Part shown: positions 35,457 to 44,248 of the stretch, piece by piece
Layout of the letters: each line of letters begins with the position of its first letter
Position numbering within the stretch: position 1 is the stretch's first letter
Origin: Lactobacillaceae bacterium
GTDB taxonomy: Bacteria > Bacillota > Bacilli > Lactobacillales > Lactobacillaceae
Assembly: GCA_031289615.1 (NCBI GenBank)
Contig: JAITPD010000034.1
Span: forward strand, 1 to 52,499
DNA: 52,499 nucleotides
Direction: 5' to 3'
Notes under the pieces: generated by a model
Told to the model about the DNA's origin: nothing
Database searches by the model: none
Seen by the model: only the letters and a program-made list of their open reading frames with translations
Position numbers and translations under genes: made by a program

Positions 35457-36644
35457 CTAGCTTCCTCCACTTAGTTTGTCATCTGATGTTGTTTTCTCTT
35501 TGAATAATACAACACCTAGTACGAATAACAAACTGGTTTCCATTTGAAATGGATAGCTTTCCGTGATTAAAAATAGTAATTCTATAAAAAGAATGATTAA
35601 TAAGTTGCTATACTTGCTATTAAATAACTTTGTACTCAATTTCCAGGCATAAACAATAAATATTATTGTGATGAGTACTCCAAAATTAATAATTAATCTT
35701 AAAAAGCCACTATCGAGAAGCAATTCAACTCCTCTGAAGTTGGAACTGAATTGATTAACAAACTCCAGCTTATTACCTAGCAAGTTAACTGTATTGTTTA
35801 TTACATATTCATGTCCCATGCGAATCCGACCAGAAAGTAACACATTCATATAACTTAACAATTTACTATTAGGCGAATAAAAATATGCAGATACGTACAT
35901 TAATAGCGGCCCAAGCAAAATAAAAACTCGATTACCATATAACAATAATCTATTCATCAATTGTGTATATTTAGGAAACAAATTTTTAATAAGCCAGTAT
36001 CCTATTAAAATAGTTAACAACAGGTATGCCGTTCTATTGTAAGATTGGAAATAAAAAAATGAGGTGATTACAAACAACAATATCGGAGTAATTATTTTTT
36101 TATTATCCTTAAGCGTGCCATAAAATGCCAAAACAATATTAACTAATATAAACATATGGTTCTTATTAGCAAAGCCCAACCCATTTCGAATCACCCCGAG
36201 GCGCCCAAGCTGGGTAGTATTAGGTAATAAGCCAATAACAAATAATCCAATAATAATAACAAACGCGGAAAGTTCAGAGATAATTACTGTTTTAAAAATT
36301 GTTTTTAACTCAATATCTTTTAGCGCAAATAGAAACAAAACAGCATTCAAAGAAATCTTGAAAAAATTTGTTGGATCAACAAAAAGATATTGATACGTGA
36401 AAATTGAAAACAAAGCTCCTAGAATCATCCACTGTTGTAAGGTGTATTTTTTTAAGAAAACAATCACTAGTATCAAAGCCAAATCAATCAGTATAAAGCG
36501 CCGGTCTAGGACAGAAAATGCGTAAGCCATCCCAAATCTAAGATCAGTGGCAACTGAATACTGAATTAAGACAGTCGAAAACAGTTCAAATGCTAATAAT
36601 GCCAAGACTATTAAATTACCATATTGAACTATGCGTTTGTACAT
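35457..36644 (-). CDS. wzy: Polysaccharide polymerase (Wzy type)
   Basis: The 395-residue protein has about ten membrane helices and no conserved catalytic sequence, as usual for Wzy. A larger outside loop (about residues 255-300, LLSGRIRMGHEYVINNTVNLLGNKLEFVNQFSSNFRGVELLLDSG) resembles the functional loop of such polymerases. It should join flipped repeat units. Position between the chain-length protein (one-base overlap) and the flippase supports the call. The DNA is very AT-rich, a common sign of recent transfer in serotype-type genes. Confidence 0.8.
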   Translation of the reverse strand: MYKRIVQYGNLIVLALLAFELFSTVLIQYSVATDLRFGMAYAFSVLDRRFILIDLALILVIVFLKKYTLQQWMILGALFSIFTYQYLFVDPTNFFKISLNAVLFLFALKDIELKTIFKTVIISELSAFVIIIGLFVIGLLPNTTQLGRLGVIRNGLGFANKNHMFILVNIVLAFYGTLKDNKKIITPILLFVITSFFYFQSYNRTAYLLLTILIGYWLIKNLFPKYTQLMNRLLLYGNRVFILLGPLLMYVSAYFYSPNSKLLSYMNVLLSGRIRMGHEYVINNTVNLLGNKLEFVNQFSSNFRGVELLLDSGFLRLIINFGVLITIIFIVYAWKLSTKLFNSKYSNLLIILFIELLFLITESYPFQMETSLLFVLGVVLFKEKTTSDDKLSGGS

Positions 36645-37255
36645 TACTTCTTTTCCTTAATAAAAATTATTCCAAGCGATGCTATTACTCCAACAGCAAA
36701 TCCAATTGCTAGATAAATCACAGTGATTGCCGCACGCTTTGAAGTTGAAAGCTTACCAACTTCTTTTTCAACCAATTGGACATTGTCTACCTTAACTGCA
36801 GAGTCTGTATATCCGTCTTTAATTTCCTTTGCAAGTTCGTTAGCAGTAACTTTTAAGAAAGTCTTGCTCTTACTTGTAGCTGTTTTAGAAATAGCCAACT
36901 TATATAGAGTGCTACCTGGTGTTTGGCTGATTTGCAGCTTATCAGTTAGAAGGCCCTGCACTTTTTTAAGGCTGATCTTATAATTTATTTCTGCCTTCAC
37001 TTTTTTTGCAAAGAAGTCTGACTGCGTTAAATCATTGATCGTGGGATTGATAGCAGCATAATCATTCACACCACCATACATCTTGTTTTCATTGTGATCT
37101 TGCACCCAAATCATTGTTTGGTAGTCTGCATTACTTTTTTGCTCTTTTGGACTTGATTGCATATATCCGTAAATCCCAGCAATTACCACGAATACAAGAA
37201 CAATTAACTTATACTTCCAAATTTTCTTGATTAATTCCCACACTGAATATTCCAT
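36644..37255 (-). CDS. Chain-length determinant (Wzz/YveK-like), without kinase
   Basis: The 203-residue protein has helices at about 15-32 and 178-198 that flank an outside domain with YQTMIWVQDHNENKMYGG. This is the plan of the Wzz/CpsC/YveK family, which controls polymer length and usually activates a CpsD tyrosine kinase. No kinase or phosphatase partner lies in the operon. It overlaps both neighbours by one base, so it is tightly co-translated with the Stealth protein and the polymerase. Confidence 0.8.
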   Translation of the reverse strand: MEYSVWELIKKIWKYKLIVLVFVVIAGIYGYMQSSPKEQKSNADYQTMIWVQDHNENKMYGGVNDYAAINPTINDLTQSDFFAKKVKAEINYKISLKKVQGLLTDKLQISQTPGSTLYKLAISKTATSKSKTFLKVTANELAKEIKDGYTDSAVKVDNVQLVEKEVGKLSTSKRAAITVIYLAIGFAVGVIASLGIIFIKEKK

Positions 37256-38265
37256 TAATTTTTCTCACTTTCAAATGATGATTGATTCGGATAAAGTTGC
37301 TCAAAAGCCGAAATTATCGTTTCTTTAATAGTCACATAATCATCATAGTCAATTTTATCGTTATCATTCAAACAAACGACAGTATATTTACCTGTAACAA
37401 TTGCTGTTTTTATTGTACTTAAATTTTCAATGCTGCTTTCAAAAAATTTACCAAAATTGCGATGTTGTGGCACAAAATTCCCAGTCGCTAACTGCCAATA
37501 GCGTAACAGCCACGATGTAAACTGGTTTCTATCCCGAAATTTATATTCAACATCCCACTTCAACTCGCTTGCATATGTTTCCCAAACTTCTCGATAGGTC
37601 TGTTTTAACAGCGACAGTGTCAGATGATGGGTTTTAAATCCAGTGAAACGATCCCCACCATATAAAAACGCATTCCTAATGTTATCAATGCCGTACTTTA
37701 AATTAAAAAATTTATTGAAATTTTGTTTAATCACAGCCCTCTTATCGAACTTTTGATTGATTAACGCCACCGTATTTGCGTAGATGCTCTCAAGCACACC
37801 ATAAGGCTGTACCATTCCTAATACGCCAAATTCACGTGGTTGACCATTTACAAAAAAATCTTCAGGCTGGGTTGGTTTAGTGAGATACATATCATCATTA
37901 AAATACACAAATTGCTCCGATAAACCAGGAATCCGATCAAAGAAAAACTCGATTGAGATTGAATTAAAAGTCGGTGTTAATTCTACCGGCATAAAATCTT
38001 CTTGCCGTAACACAACTAACTTATCATTGTCTAAATTCAGCCACTCTGGAACCTTAGTATCACTTACCAAGTAAATTTTGTTGACCCAAGGCGCAAAATT
38101 TTCAACACCACGAAACCAATACTTAAAGTTGTCCCATTGTCGATAACGGTCTTCACCATTTCCAGCTTCATTTGAGACTCCCAAGGCTGCATTCCGTCTA
38201 GCTAGCCACTCTTGATCAGTCCCGTCAATATAGGTAACTACAAAGTCAATTTTATTGTCAGCCAT
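37255..38265 (-). CDS. Stealth-family sugar-phosphate transferase
   Basis: The 336-residue protein has Stealth block CR1 (IDFVVTYIDGTDQEWLARR, near residue 5), CR2 (RYRQWDNFKYWFRGVENFAPWVNKIYLVSD, and FVYFNDDMYL) and a CR3/CR4-like part (HLTLSLLKQTYREVWETY, then RNQFTSWLLRYWQL). Members move hexose 1-phosphate onto glycans and build phosphodiester-linked capsules. This predicts a phosphorylated polymer. I chose the ATG at 38265 because GGGAG precedes it at 8 bases. Another ATG six codons earlier directly follows the upstream stop and has no such site. Confidence 0.88.
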   Translation of the reverse strand: MADNKIDFVVTYIDGTDQEWLARRNAALGVSNEAGNGEDRYRQWDNFKYWFRGVENFAPWVNKIYLVSDTKVPEWLNLDNDKLVVLRQEDFMPVELTPTFNSISIEFFFDRIPGLSEQFVYFNDDMYLTKPTQPEDFFVNGQPREFGVLGMVQPYGVLESIYANTVALINQKFDKRAVIKQNFNKFFNLKYGIDNIRNAFLYGGDRFTGFKTHHLTLSLLKQTYREVWETYASELKWDVEYKFRDRNQFTSWLLRYWQLATGNFVPQHRNFGKFFESSIENLSTIKTAIVTGKYTVVCLNDNDKIDYDDYVTIKETIISAFEQLYPNQSSFESEKN

Positions 38266-38283
38266 TAACTTGTCTCCCTTCAT

Positions 38284-39504
38284 TTATTTGTTATTAGTCA
38301 TTTCTGCTATTAATTCAAAATATTGTTGTCCAGACTTTTGCCAGCTAAAGCTTTTAGTATATTCAAAGGCACGTTGTTTCATTGTTGTCGCTTCTGTCGG
38401 ATTCATCTTCAAAACGTTTTGAATTGTACTGAAGAGTTCACCCCCATTATTTGCATAGATCACGTAATCCTGACCAATTTCGCGAATGGCTGAATTGTCA
38501 TACGTAATCACCAGCGCATGACGTTGCATTGCCTCCAAAAGTGGTAATCCAAAGCCTTCGTACAATGATGGAAAGACAAACGCTTGAGTCTCGCTGTACA
38601 ACTTTGCCTTGGTATACTCATCGACAAATCCTATTAATAATATATCTTTTTGATAATTCGAATTTTTAATAGCTGTCGCAATGCTTGGCTCTTTAATTGA
38701 TTCAAGCGACTTAAAATCTGCACCAGCCAGAGCTAATTGAATATCATGTCCATCGTTCTTTAGTTGATCAAAGGCATGGACAAGTTGGTCAATCTCACGG
38801 CGACCATCCGTTCCACCAATAAAAAACAAAAACGGCTTGGTTAGAAAAGCATTCTTCTGGCCACCTTCAACATCGCTAATTTCTTCAATCCCGTGATAAA
38901 TCACTGAAATTTTTTCTGCTGGAACATCTAACAGCTTAATCAAATCATTCTTGGTGGTTTCAGAAATAGCGACAATCTGGTTTGCTGAATTAACGATTTC
39001 ACGCCGATTTTTGACATAAAAGGTTTTAAACAATTTAGATGCAACCTGATTTTTCCATAAAAATGATGCCGGCATCTTAGCAACGAAATTATCATAGTAC
39101 CGATTCCAAAATAACGGCAAAACCAAATCATGTTCAATTAGAAGCGTTGCCGTATCTGTGGGAACGCCATACTTGAAATCAAATTGGATAAAGCCGTCTA
39201 AAAAATTAGTTTCAATTTTATTTTTCTTGGCGAGGTACTTATTTAATTTACTAAATGTTCCTTCAGAAGTTCGATCTTCATTAGTGATAACCTTCTGCCA
39301 ATTTAAAGCTGTCGGAATATTTAGGAGTTGTTCTGGATCTGTGAACTTTTCATTATTTTCCTGATAGAAGAACACCTCAAAGCGTTCGTTATTTTCATCA
39401 AAATGCTTTAGTAATTGATTGGTTACTTGAATTAATACCTGTCCAATTCCACGAAAACGTGAGCCCGATTGCAATGGCCTCAAATCAATTCCAATCTTAG
39501 GCAT
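38284..39504 (-). CDS. GT4 glycosyltransferase
   Basis: The 406-residue protein is more distant from the tandem trio but keeps the same plan: KIGIDLRPLQSGSRFRGIGQVLIQVTN, LFFIGGTDGRREIDQLVHAFDQL, ALAGADFKSLE and YEGFGLPLLEAM with EX7E. It likely adds another sugar to the lipid-linked unit. The start overlaps the previous gene by 8 bases. A ribosome site (GAGGTGA) lies within that gene. It precedes the Stealth gene by 18 bases. Confidence 0.85.
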   Translation of the reverse strand: MPKIGIDLRPLQSGSRFRGIGQVLIQVTNQLLKHFDENNERFEVFFYQENNEKFTDPEQLLNIPTALNWQKVITNEDRTSEGTFSKLNKYLAKKNKIETNFLDGFIQFDFKYGVPTDTATLLIEHDLVLPLFWNRYYDNFVAKMPASFLWKNQVASKLFKTFYVKNRREIVNSANQIVAISETTKNDLIKLLDVPAEKISVIYHGIEEISDVEGGQKNAFLTKPFLFFIGGTDGRREIDQLVHAFDQLKNDGHDIQLALAGADFKSLESIKEPSIATAIKNSNYQKDILLIGFVDEYTKAKLYSETQAFVFPSLYEGFGLPLLEAMQRHALVITYDNSAIREIGQDYVIYANNGGELFSTIQNVLKMNPTEATTMKQRAFEYTKSFSWQKSGQQYFELIAEMTNNK

Positions 39505-40630
39505 CTTGGTTCACCTCATTCATGTACACTTTGATCCGATCCTCAATGGCAGACTTTGAAAAACGTTTTGCATTCGCCACGGCGCCATCCGACATCTTTT
39601 GCCAAGCTTCATCGTCAGTTAACAGTTCAATCATCGAAGCGCTTAAAGCCTTAATATCATCCTTTTCAACCATATATCCGGCTGTATCAGGCACTGTATC
39701 CAAGCCAGGAATCTCATATGCAACTACCGGAGTTCCATAACTATTTGCCTCGATGTACGTGATTCCAAAGCCTTCTTGATATGACGGGCTCGCAAACACT
39801 TTCGACTTTCTCAGTAACTTTTCCTTATCGTTGTCCGACACTATGCCAATAAACTCGACAGCGTCTTCAACTCCCGAGTTATGAATTATTTCAATTAATT
39901 CAGATTTATTCCGAATATACCCACCAATAATTAACTTAGCGTCCGGAACATTTTTCAAAACCTCTGGAAAAGCCTGAACAACATGGTCGATTTTTTTATT
40001 ACCATTAACTCCAGTGAATCGGCCAACGTAACTCACAATGTTTTCGCGCTTTTGAGTGTTCAGCGAATAATCTGAGTTGGTCTCAACAATTGGTGGAATG
40101 ATCGTGATTTTGTCTTCTTTTAGGCCATTAGCGATAATTGCATTCTTAGTATGGTCACTGATGGTGATGATGTTTTTAGATTTGTAAAAAATAGGCAAGG
40201 CAAGCTTTTCTAGGATAAACCCGATGCTTCCCATAATTATTCCTTGCTTTCGAATAAAATCACCACCTGTTAGATGGTAAATAATTGTTCCAATTTGATT
40301 TTTATAGATTGATGTTAGGTATGGGAAAACTTGTTGGCTTTCAATCACCAACGGCTGGTCTTTTTTTAGGTGCTTAAGGTAGTATGCATGCATAGTAAAA
40401 ACAGCGAACGGTAAAAACTTCAACGGTACCTTCACTCGTGTTACTTCAATATGGTCACTTAATTTTTCGTGATTAGGAAAATGCTCTCCCTTATCCATCC
40501 CACTTAAAATATGAACATCATAGCCGATTTTTTCGAGGGATTTCGCAAATTCATGTATATAGACCTCTGCCCCCCCAATCGCTGTCTCCAATGACGGCCC
40601 TTTGAGAGAGAAAATAACCAATTTCTTCAT
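39497..40630 (-). CDS. GT4 glycosyltransferase, first gene of the polysaccharide operon
   Basis: The 377-residue protein begins KKLVIFSLKGPSLETAIGGAEVYIHEFAKSLEKIGYDVHILSG, a glycine loop typical of donor/acceptor openings in GT4 enzymes. GRFTGVNGNKKIDHVV and YQEGFGITYIE (EX7E) lie in the C-terminal half. No priming sugar-phosphate transferase precedes it, so this may be the first committed glycosyl transfer after priming encoded elsewhere. I chose the ATG at 40630 rather than a TTG one codon earlier. GAAGGG lies 11 bases upstream. Confidence 0.85.
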   Translation of the reverse strand: MKKLVIFSLKGPSLETAIGGAEVYIHEFAKSLEKIGYDVHILSGMDKGEHFPNHEKLSDHIEVTRVKVPLKFLPFAVFTMHAYYLKHLKKDQPLVIESQQVFPYLTSIYKNQIGTIIYHLTGGDFIRKQGIIMGSIGFILEKLALPIFYKSKNIITISDHTKNAIIANGLKEDKITIIPPIVETNSDYSLNTQKRENIVSYVGRFTGVNGNKKIDHVVQAFPEVLKNVPDAKLIIGGYIRNKSELIEIIHNSGVEDAVEFIGIVSDNDKEKLLRKSKVFASPSYQEGFGITYIEANSYGTPVVAYEIPGLDTVPDTAGYMVEKDDIKALSASMIELLTDDEAWQKMSDGAVANAKRFSKSAIEDRIKVYMNEVNQDA

Positions 40631-40671
40631 CAATACAACTACCCTTCACCAATCTTCTACTATCCTATCCA

Positions 40672-40677
40672 ATTATA
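40672..40677 (-). promoter_or_regulatory. Possible -10 box of the polysaccharide operon
   Basis: A perfect TATAAT on the minus strand about 42 bases before the first gene. No good -35 box is visible, so an activator or another start is possible. Confidence 0.35.
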
Positions 40678-40750
40678 ATACCATAATTTAGGCCCCTACT
40701 AATAGCCCTATATACCAATTGAATAAATCTTTACTTCATTCCAATAATCG

Positions 40751-40788
40751 AAAAACGCCCAATCAAATTTAAAATCCAACTCAGCGTT
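40751..40788 (-). terminator. Probable terminator after the LiaF-like gene
   Basis: AACGC and GCGTT close an imperfect, AT-rich stem on the minus strand, which is followed by TTTTT. It lies about 20 bases downstream of the LiaF-like gene. Confidence 0.5.
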
Positions 40789-40808
40789 CCGATAAATATA
40801 ATACCCGT

Positions 40809-41468
40809 TTAGTACCGCACAACCTTCACACCACCAAACGAAACATTTCCAGTCAGAGTCAACACCTGTCCATACGTGTTATTCTTGCCCTTAATCTCAA
40901 CTCCAGCAAATGATTTATTCGTATCATCAATCACCTGCCAACCTTGTGGTACGCTCAATTTAATTCCGCCAAACTGCGCATTCAAGTTCAAAGTCGCATT
41001 GTCTGGCAAAGTTCCATCCTCAATCATCACCTTTAAGCTACCAAAAGTGGTTTTTAAAGTCTGACTGGCAATTTCCTCGGCCTTGAATACTGAGTTCGCA
41101 CTTGAGAAATCAGCACTAAAATATTTACCATGATGTCCTCGCCGTGAAAAGAGGCTTTCCATCCCAAACGATAGCAAGATCGCTGCAACCCAAATCAGCC
41201 AGATTTCGAGCTTTTGCAGATGCAGCCAGCTGACAACCTCTGCATTGAAAACTGTTGCAAACACTGCGATTGGTACAAAGAACTCGAGCCACTCTCCTTT
41301 TAGCAAGCCAGCCAATGCAACGAACGCCAACACAACAGTCATAATAATTTCCCACAAATCAATTCCTGGATGAAAATTAATCGTTCCCGTTCCAACCAAA
41401 ACTGCCCCGATTGCGATCACAATTAATAATGCACCAAATAACTTGCCACCTACTCCACGATTATGCAT
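40809..41468 (-). CDS. LiaF-like membrane protein (cell-envelope stress)
   Basis: The 219-residue protein has three to four membrane helices in the first 110 residues (LiaI/LiaF-like TM region). A soluble part follows with repeated FGGxK units: TFGSLKVMI, AQFGGIKLSVP, SFAGVEIKG, VSFGGVKVVRY. This beta-helix-like C-terminal domain is typical of LiaF and related envelope stress proteins that control LiaRS-type two-component systems. No liaS or liaR partner is nearby, so its role as a regulator is uncertain. GGAGGACAGAAC precedes the ATG, and the gene has its own promoter and terminator. Confidence 0.75.
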   Translation of the reverse strand: MHNRGVGGKLFGALLIVIAIGAVLVGTGTINFHPGIDLWEIIMTVVLAFVALAGLLKGEWLEFFVPIAVFATVFNAEVVSWLHLQKLEIWLIWVAAILLSFGMESLFSRRGHHGKYFSADFSSANSVFKAEEIASQTLKTTFGSLKVMIEDGTLPDNATLNLNAQFGGIKLSVPQGWQVIDDTNKSFAGVEIKGKNNTYGQVLTLTGNVSFGGVKVVRY

Positions 41469-41504
41469 GTTCTGTCCTCCACTTAATTGATGTTTGTACC
41501 CTCA

Positions 41505-41513
41505 ATTGTACCA
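41505..41513 (-). promoter_or_regulatory. Extended -10 promoter of the LiaF-like gene
   Basis: TGG directly followed by TACAAT on the minus strand, about 37 bases before the ATG. The -35 region is poor, which fits an extended -10 promoter. Confidence 0.5.
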
Positions 41514-41577
41514 GATTAAGTATGTGAAACGCCTCGTGAAGTAATTACAAATCTTAATCAATCCAAGAAAAAGCTAT

Positions 41578-41611
41578 AAAAAATAAGATAGAACAAACTC
41601 GCCTACCTTAT
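41578..41611 (-). terminator. Terminator after the FRG-domain gene
   Basis: A 9-bp stem (ATAAGGTAG with CTATCTTAT on the minus strand) has an 11-base loop and is followed by a short U run. It lies about 25 bases after the stop. Confidence 0.65.
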
Positions 41612-41636
41612 CATCTAACCTATATCATCCTTAATT

Positions 41637-42677
41637 CTAAGAACCATTTTTAAACTGCTTCGTTTTATCAGCATAACGTCGTTTAGTTAATGATAAATAC
41701 CGATCAAAATCAGGAAACAAATCATCTTCATTGTAGTGGTAGGAGTACAACTTATTCCTAATATCATCCAATGCTAAGGCCAACGTTTGCTTTCCATCGT
41801 TACTTGAATCTTTTTGATCATCCTCTAACAAAATATTTCCGTAATCATCACTAACATAGCTCAAACAAATACTGACACGATCTATTTTTACATTATCATC
41901 GATAACCATTGTGTCTTCTAATTTATCAAAATTAAGAAATGCACCTTTTTGTGCCGTAACTCGCTTATTATGATCATTAACTTCAACATCTTGAAATAAC
42001 TTATTGTCCTTAGAGCCCTCCTTGACAAAGAAAACGTCTAAACGTGGCTCTGGATATTGCTCATCATATTTATACCCTGTAGACATAAATAACATTGCAA
42101 TAAAAGGGTTTTCAGTTATATCAACAAGTGGTGTCCCTAACCCATAATGTTGAAGAACAGCCAAGTTTTCCGCTCGCTTTTCATCGCCACTCTGAGTAAA
42201 TTGAAAATTATTTGGAAATTTTTTCATAATTAAATTAAAAATGCTCTCGTAATTAATTCTAAATTTATCAGAATAACCACCCTCGCCTTCTCTAAAAATA
42301 GTCGGCTTAAGAGGCCAATTACCAGACTGACCACGATAATAAATTTTATACTCTTCATCCCTTACACACCCAGAAATAATATCTAATATTTCCTTGAATG
42401 AATAAAAGCTAGACCATTTTAGTCGTTGTGTAGAATAATTTTGATCTGTTTCTAGTTTGCGAATTGCTTCTGTTAACTCTGATTGCGAAATATTCAAAAA
42501 TCTTGACTGGTGCTGTTCACCTTCTTCGACCACAATATCTCGAACTGTATACACCATATTTTCACAAAAAGTTGACAACGAAATATTAATATTTATTTTA
42601 AGAGTATCAAAAATTTTCTTTTCGTCATATTTTTCTTTTCTTTGTTGATAATCAATTTTAGCAAAATTTTGTAGCAT
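41637..42677 (-). CDS. FRG-domain protein
   Basis: The 346-residue soluble protein has the FRG signature YYRGQ (R115-G116-Q117). Later come LQHYGLGTPLVDITENPFIAMLF (about 175-197), matching the domain's typical HYG, P, D-x-T-x-NP pattern. The domain is known from bacterial accessory regions, but its activity is not settled. The N-terminal 90 residues are charged and helical, and the last 100 contain several acidic clusters. It follows an ImmA/IrrE-type peptidase by 15 bases. This pairing suggests a two-gene unit such as a toxin or defence effector with a regulatory protease. The AT-rich DNA contrasts with the adjacent MurNAc operon and fits acquisition. Confidence 0.85.
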   Translation of the reverse strand: MLQNFAKIDYQQRKEKYDEKKIFDTLKININISLSTFCENMVYTVRDIVVEEGEQHQSRFLNISQSELTEAIRKLETDQNYSTQRLKWSSFYSFKEILDIISGCVRDEEYKIYYRGQSGNWPLKPTIFREGEGGYSDKFRINYESIFNLIMKKFPNNFQFTQSGDEKRAENLAVLQHYGLGTPLVDITENPFIAMLFMSTGYKYDEQYPEPRLDVFFVKEGSKDNKLFQDVEVNDHNKRVTAQKGAFLNFDKLEDTMVIDDNVKIDRVSICLSYVSDDYGNILLEDDQKDSSNDGKQTLALALDDIRNKLYSYHYNEDDLFPDFDRYLSLTKRRYADKTKQFKNGS

Positions 42678-42692
42678 ATACTCCCCCAGTAA

Positions 42693-43262
42693 CTATGCAT
42701 TTGTAAAGACATTTAAGTTCTGTAGTCTAAACTCCATTGCCCCCAATGAAACCTTTAATCTACTTGCTAATGCCGATGTAATCGTGTCAATATCATTCGT
42801 ATTAAGACTCATTGCGTTTAAATTTTGTGCATTAATCTCGTCAGTAATATACTCTACAACTAATTTTCTAGGCATTAATAGTTGTGCTGCAAATTTATTC
42901 GCAAAAATCTCATCTAATTTTTCAACGGAAGTATAGACATCTTCCTCGGTATTTCTACTAGCTATATCAGTCCCCTGCATTGCGTGTCCAAGTTCATGAG
43001 CCATTGAAAACCGTTTCCGAGTCTCAACTTCTGAACTATTAATGTATATTTTCTTCTCAACTATTTTGCCGCTACCTGTCAAATTAGGATCGTAAATAAT
43101 TTCAAATCCTGTTCGGTGCAAAATAGTTTCAATATCGATATACTCATGTTCCATTTCTTCCGAAGCCTGTATCGGATTATCCAATTTCACTTCAAATCTT
43201 TTATTTACGTTGTTTACTTGATCTAGAAACTTTTTAGGAAACAAATCACCATATTTTTTCAT
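42693..43262 (-). CDS. ImmA/IrrE-type zinc metallopeptidase
   Basis: The 189-residue protein has the HEXXH zinc motif HELGH (89-93) and a downstream EIFANKFAAQLLMP with E118 as likely third ligand. This is the ImmA/IrrE (M78) signature. Family members cleave phage-type or stress repressors, and they are common in mobile elements and toxin-antitoxin loci. There is no adjacent Xre-type repressor, so the target might be the FRG protein or a distant regulator. It is the first gene of a two-gene unit, with GGGGGG shortly before its ATG. Confidence 0.9.
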   Translation of the reverse strand: MKKYGDLFPKKFLDQVNNVNKRFEVKLDNPIQASEEMEHEYIDIETILHRTGFEIIYDPNLTGSGKIVEKKIYINSSEVETRKRFSMAHELGHAMQGTDIASRNTEEDVYTSVEKLDEIFANKFAAQLLMPRKLVVEYITDEINAQNLNAMSLNTNDIDTITSALASRLKVSLGAMEFRLQNLNVFTNA

Positions 43263-43381
43263 TTTTTACCCCCCATCACTTATCAGGAAAAACTAACATC
43301 CTACTTAACAAAAATCTTTTGTATTTTCATCTTCAATTTTACAGGAACTAAATAAAATATCTATAGTTTTTAAAATGTTTT

Positions 43382-44233
43382 TTATAGCCCTCTTAGCTCG
43401 CGATCAACTCGCTGTCTCGTCTCTAACACATGTTCAATTCCTAGATCAAAATTTTGGCTGAGATAACCGTAAAACAGGACATCCACCAAGTATAATTGTG
43501 AAATCAGTCCTGTAGTGGAAGCAAATCGCACGCTACTAAAGTTTTGCGAAAACGACGTCAAATTATAATCACTCCGTTGTGCCAAATCGCTCTCTCCCGT
43601 ACTAGTCAGACTAACAGTCATCATCCCCAATTCTTGACTGATTTTTTGGAAAAGTAAAATTTCTGGCGTTTGCCCAGATTCTGAAATAGCGATACTCACA
43701 TCATTTGGTTTTGCGAGAGCTTGCAGGGTCGTCACCATTTGATGAAAATCGGGATTAAAAATCACCGACAAACCGATGCGTGTAAATTTCTGTTGTAAAT
43801 CTTGTGCAACCAATGACGAAGCCGTAATTCCATACACAAAAATATGTTCAGCCTTTTCAAACTTGCCAATCACCGTTTCGATGGTAGCAACCGAATTACG
43901 TTGTTGAATCACATCCGGAATCATCTTGAAACGCGTACCTATCTTTCCGAAAATGGCTGAAACACTTTCACCTTTTTCAATTTCCGACATATCCGAAATA
44001 TCAACGTTCGCTGTTTCAGTTGCCAAGTCCAGTTTTAAATCCGGCCAGCCGCTATACCCAAGCTTTTTAGCAAACCGAATCACCGCTGCTCCACTTGTCT
44101 TGCTTGCATTTCCTAATTCGCTCGCAGTGTCTTTTAAAGCTAACGCATGATTTTTTACGATATAGTGCGCGATTTTTTGTTCAGCATTTGTGAAATCTGT
44201 TCCATTTACCAAACGAACTAATAGTGAATCCAT
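43382..44233 (-). CDS. murR: RpiR-family transcription regulator of MurNAc use
   Basis: The 283-residue regulator has an N-terminal RpiR-type helix-turn-helix (TNAEQKIAHYIV to NASKTSGAAVIRFAKKLGYSGWPDLK, about 15-70) and a C-terminal SIS sugar-phosphate domain (about 120-260, VYGITASSLVAQDLQ, AISESGQTPE). The effector is likely MurNAc 6-phosphate, by analogy with MurR. It is the last gene of the operon, 15 bases after murP. A palindrome near the operon promoter is a candidate binding site. Confidence 0.85.
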   Translation of the reverse strand: MDSLLVRLVNGTDFTNAEQKIAHYIVKNHALALKDTASELGNASKTSGAAVIRFAKKLGYSGWPDLKLDLATETANVDISDMSEIEKGESVSAIFGKIGTRFKMIPDVIQQRNSVATIETVIGKFEKAEHIFVYGITASSLVAQDLQQKFTRIGLSVIFNPDFHQMVTTLQALAKPNDVSIAISESGQTPEILLFQKISQELGMMTVSLTSTGESDLAQRSDYNLTSFSQNFSSVRFASTTGLISQLYLVDVLFYGYLSQNFDLGIEHVLETRQRVDRELRGL

Positions 44234-44248
44234 GCGTGCTCCTTTCTC

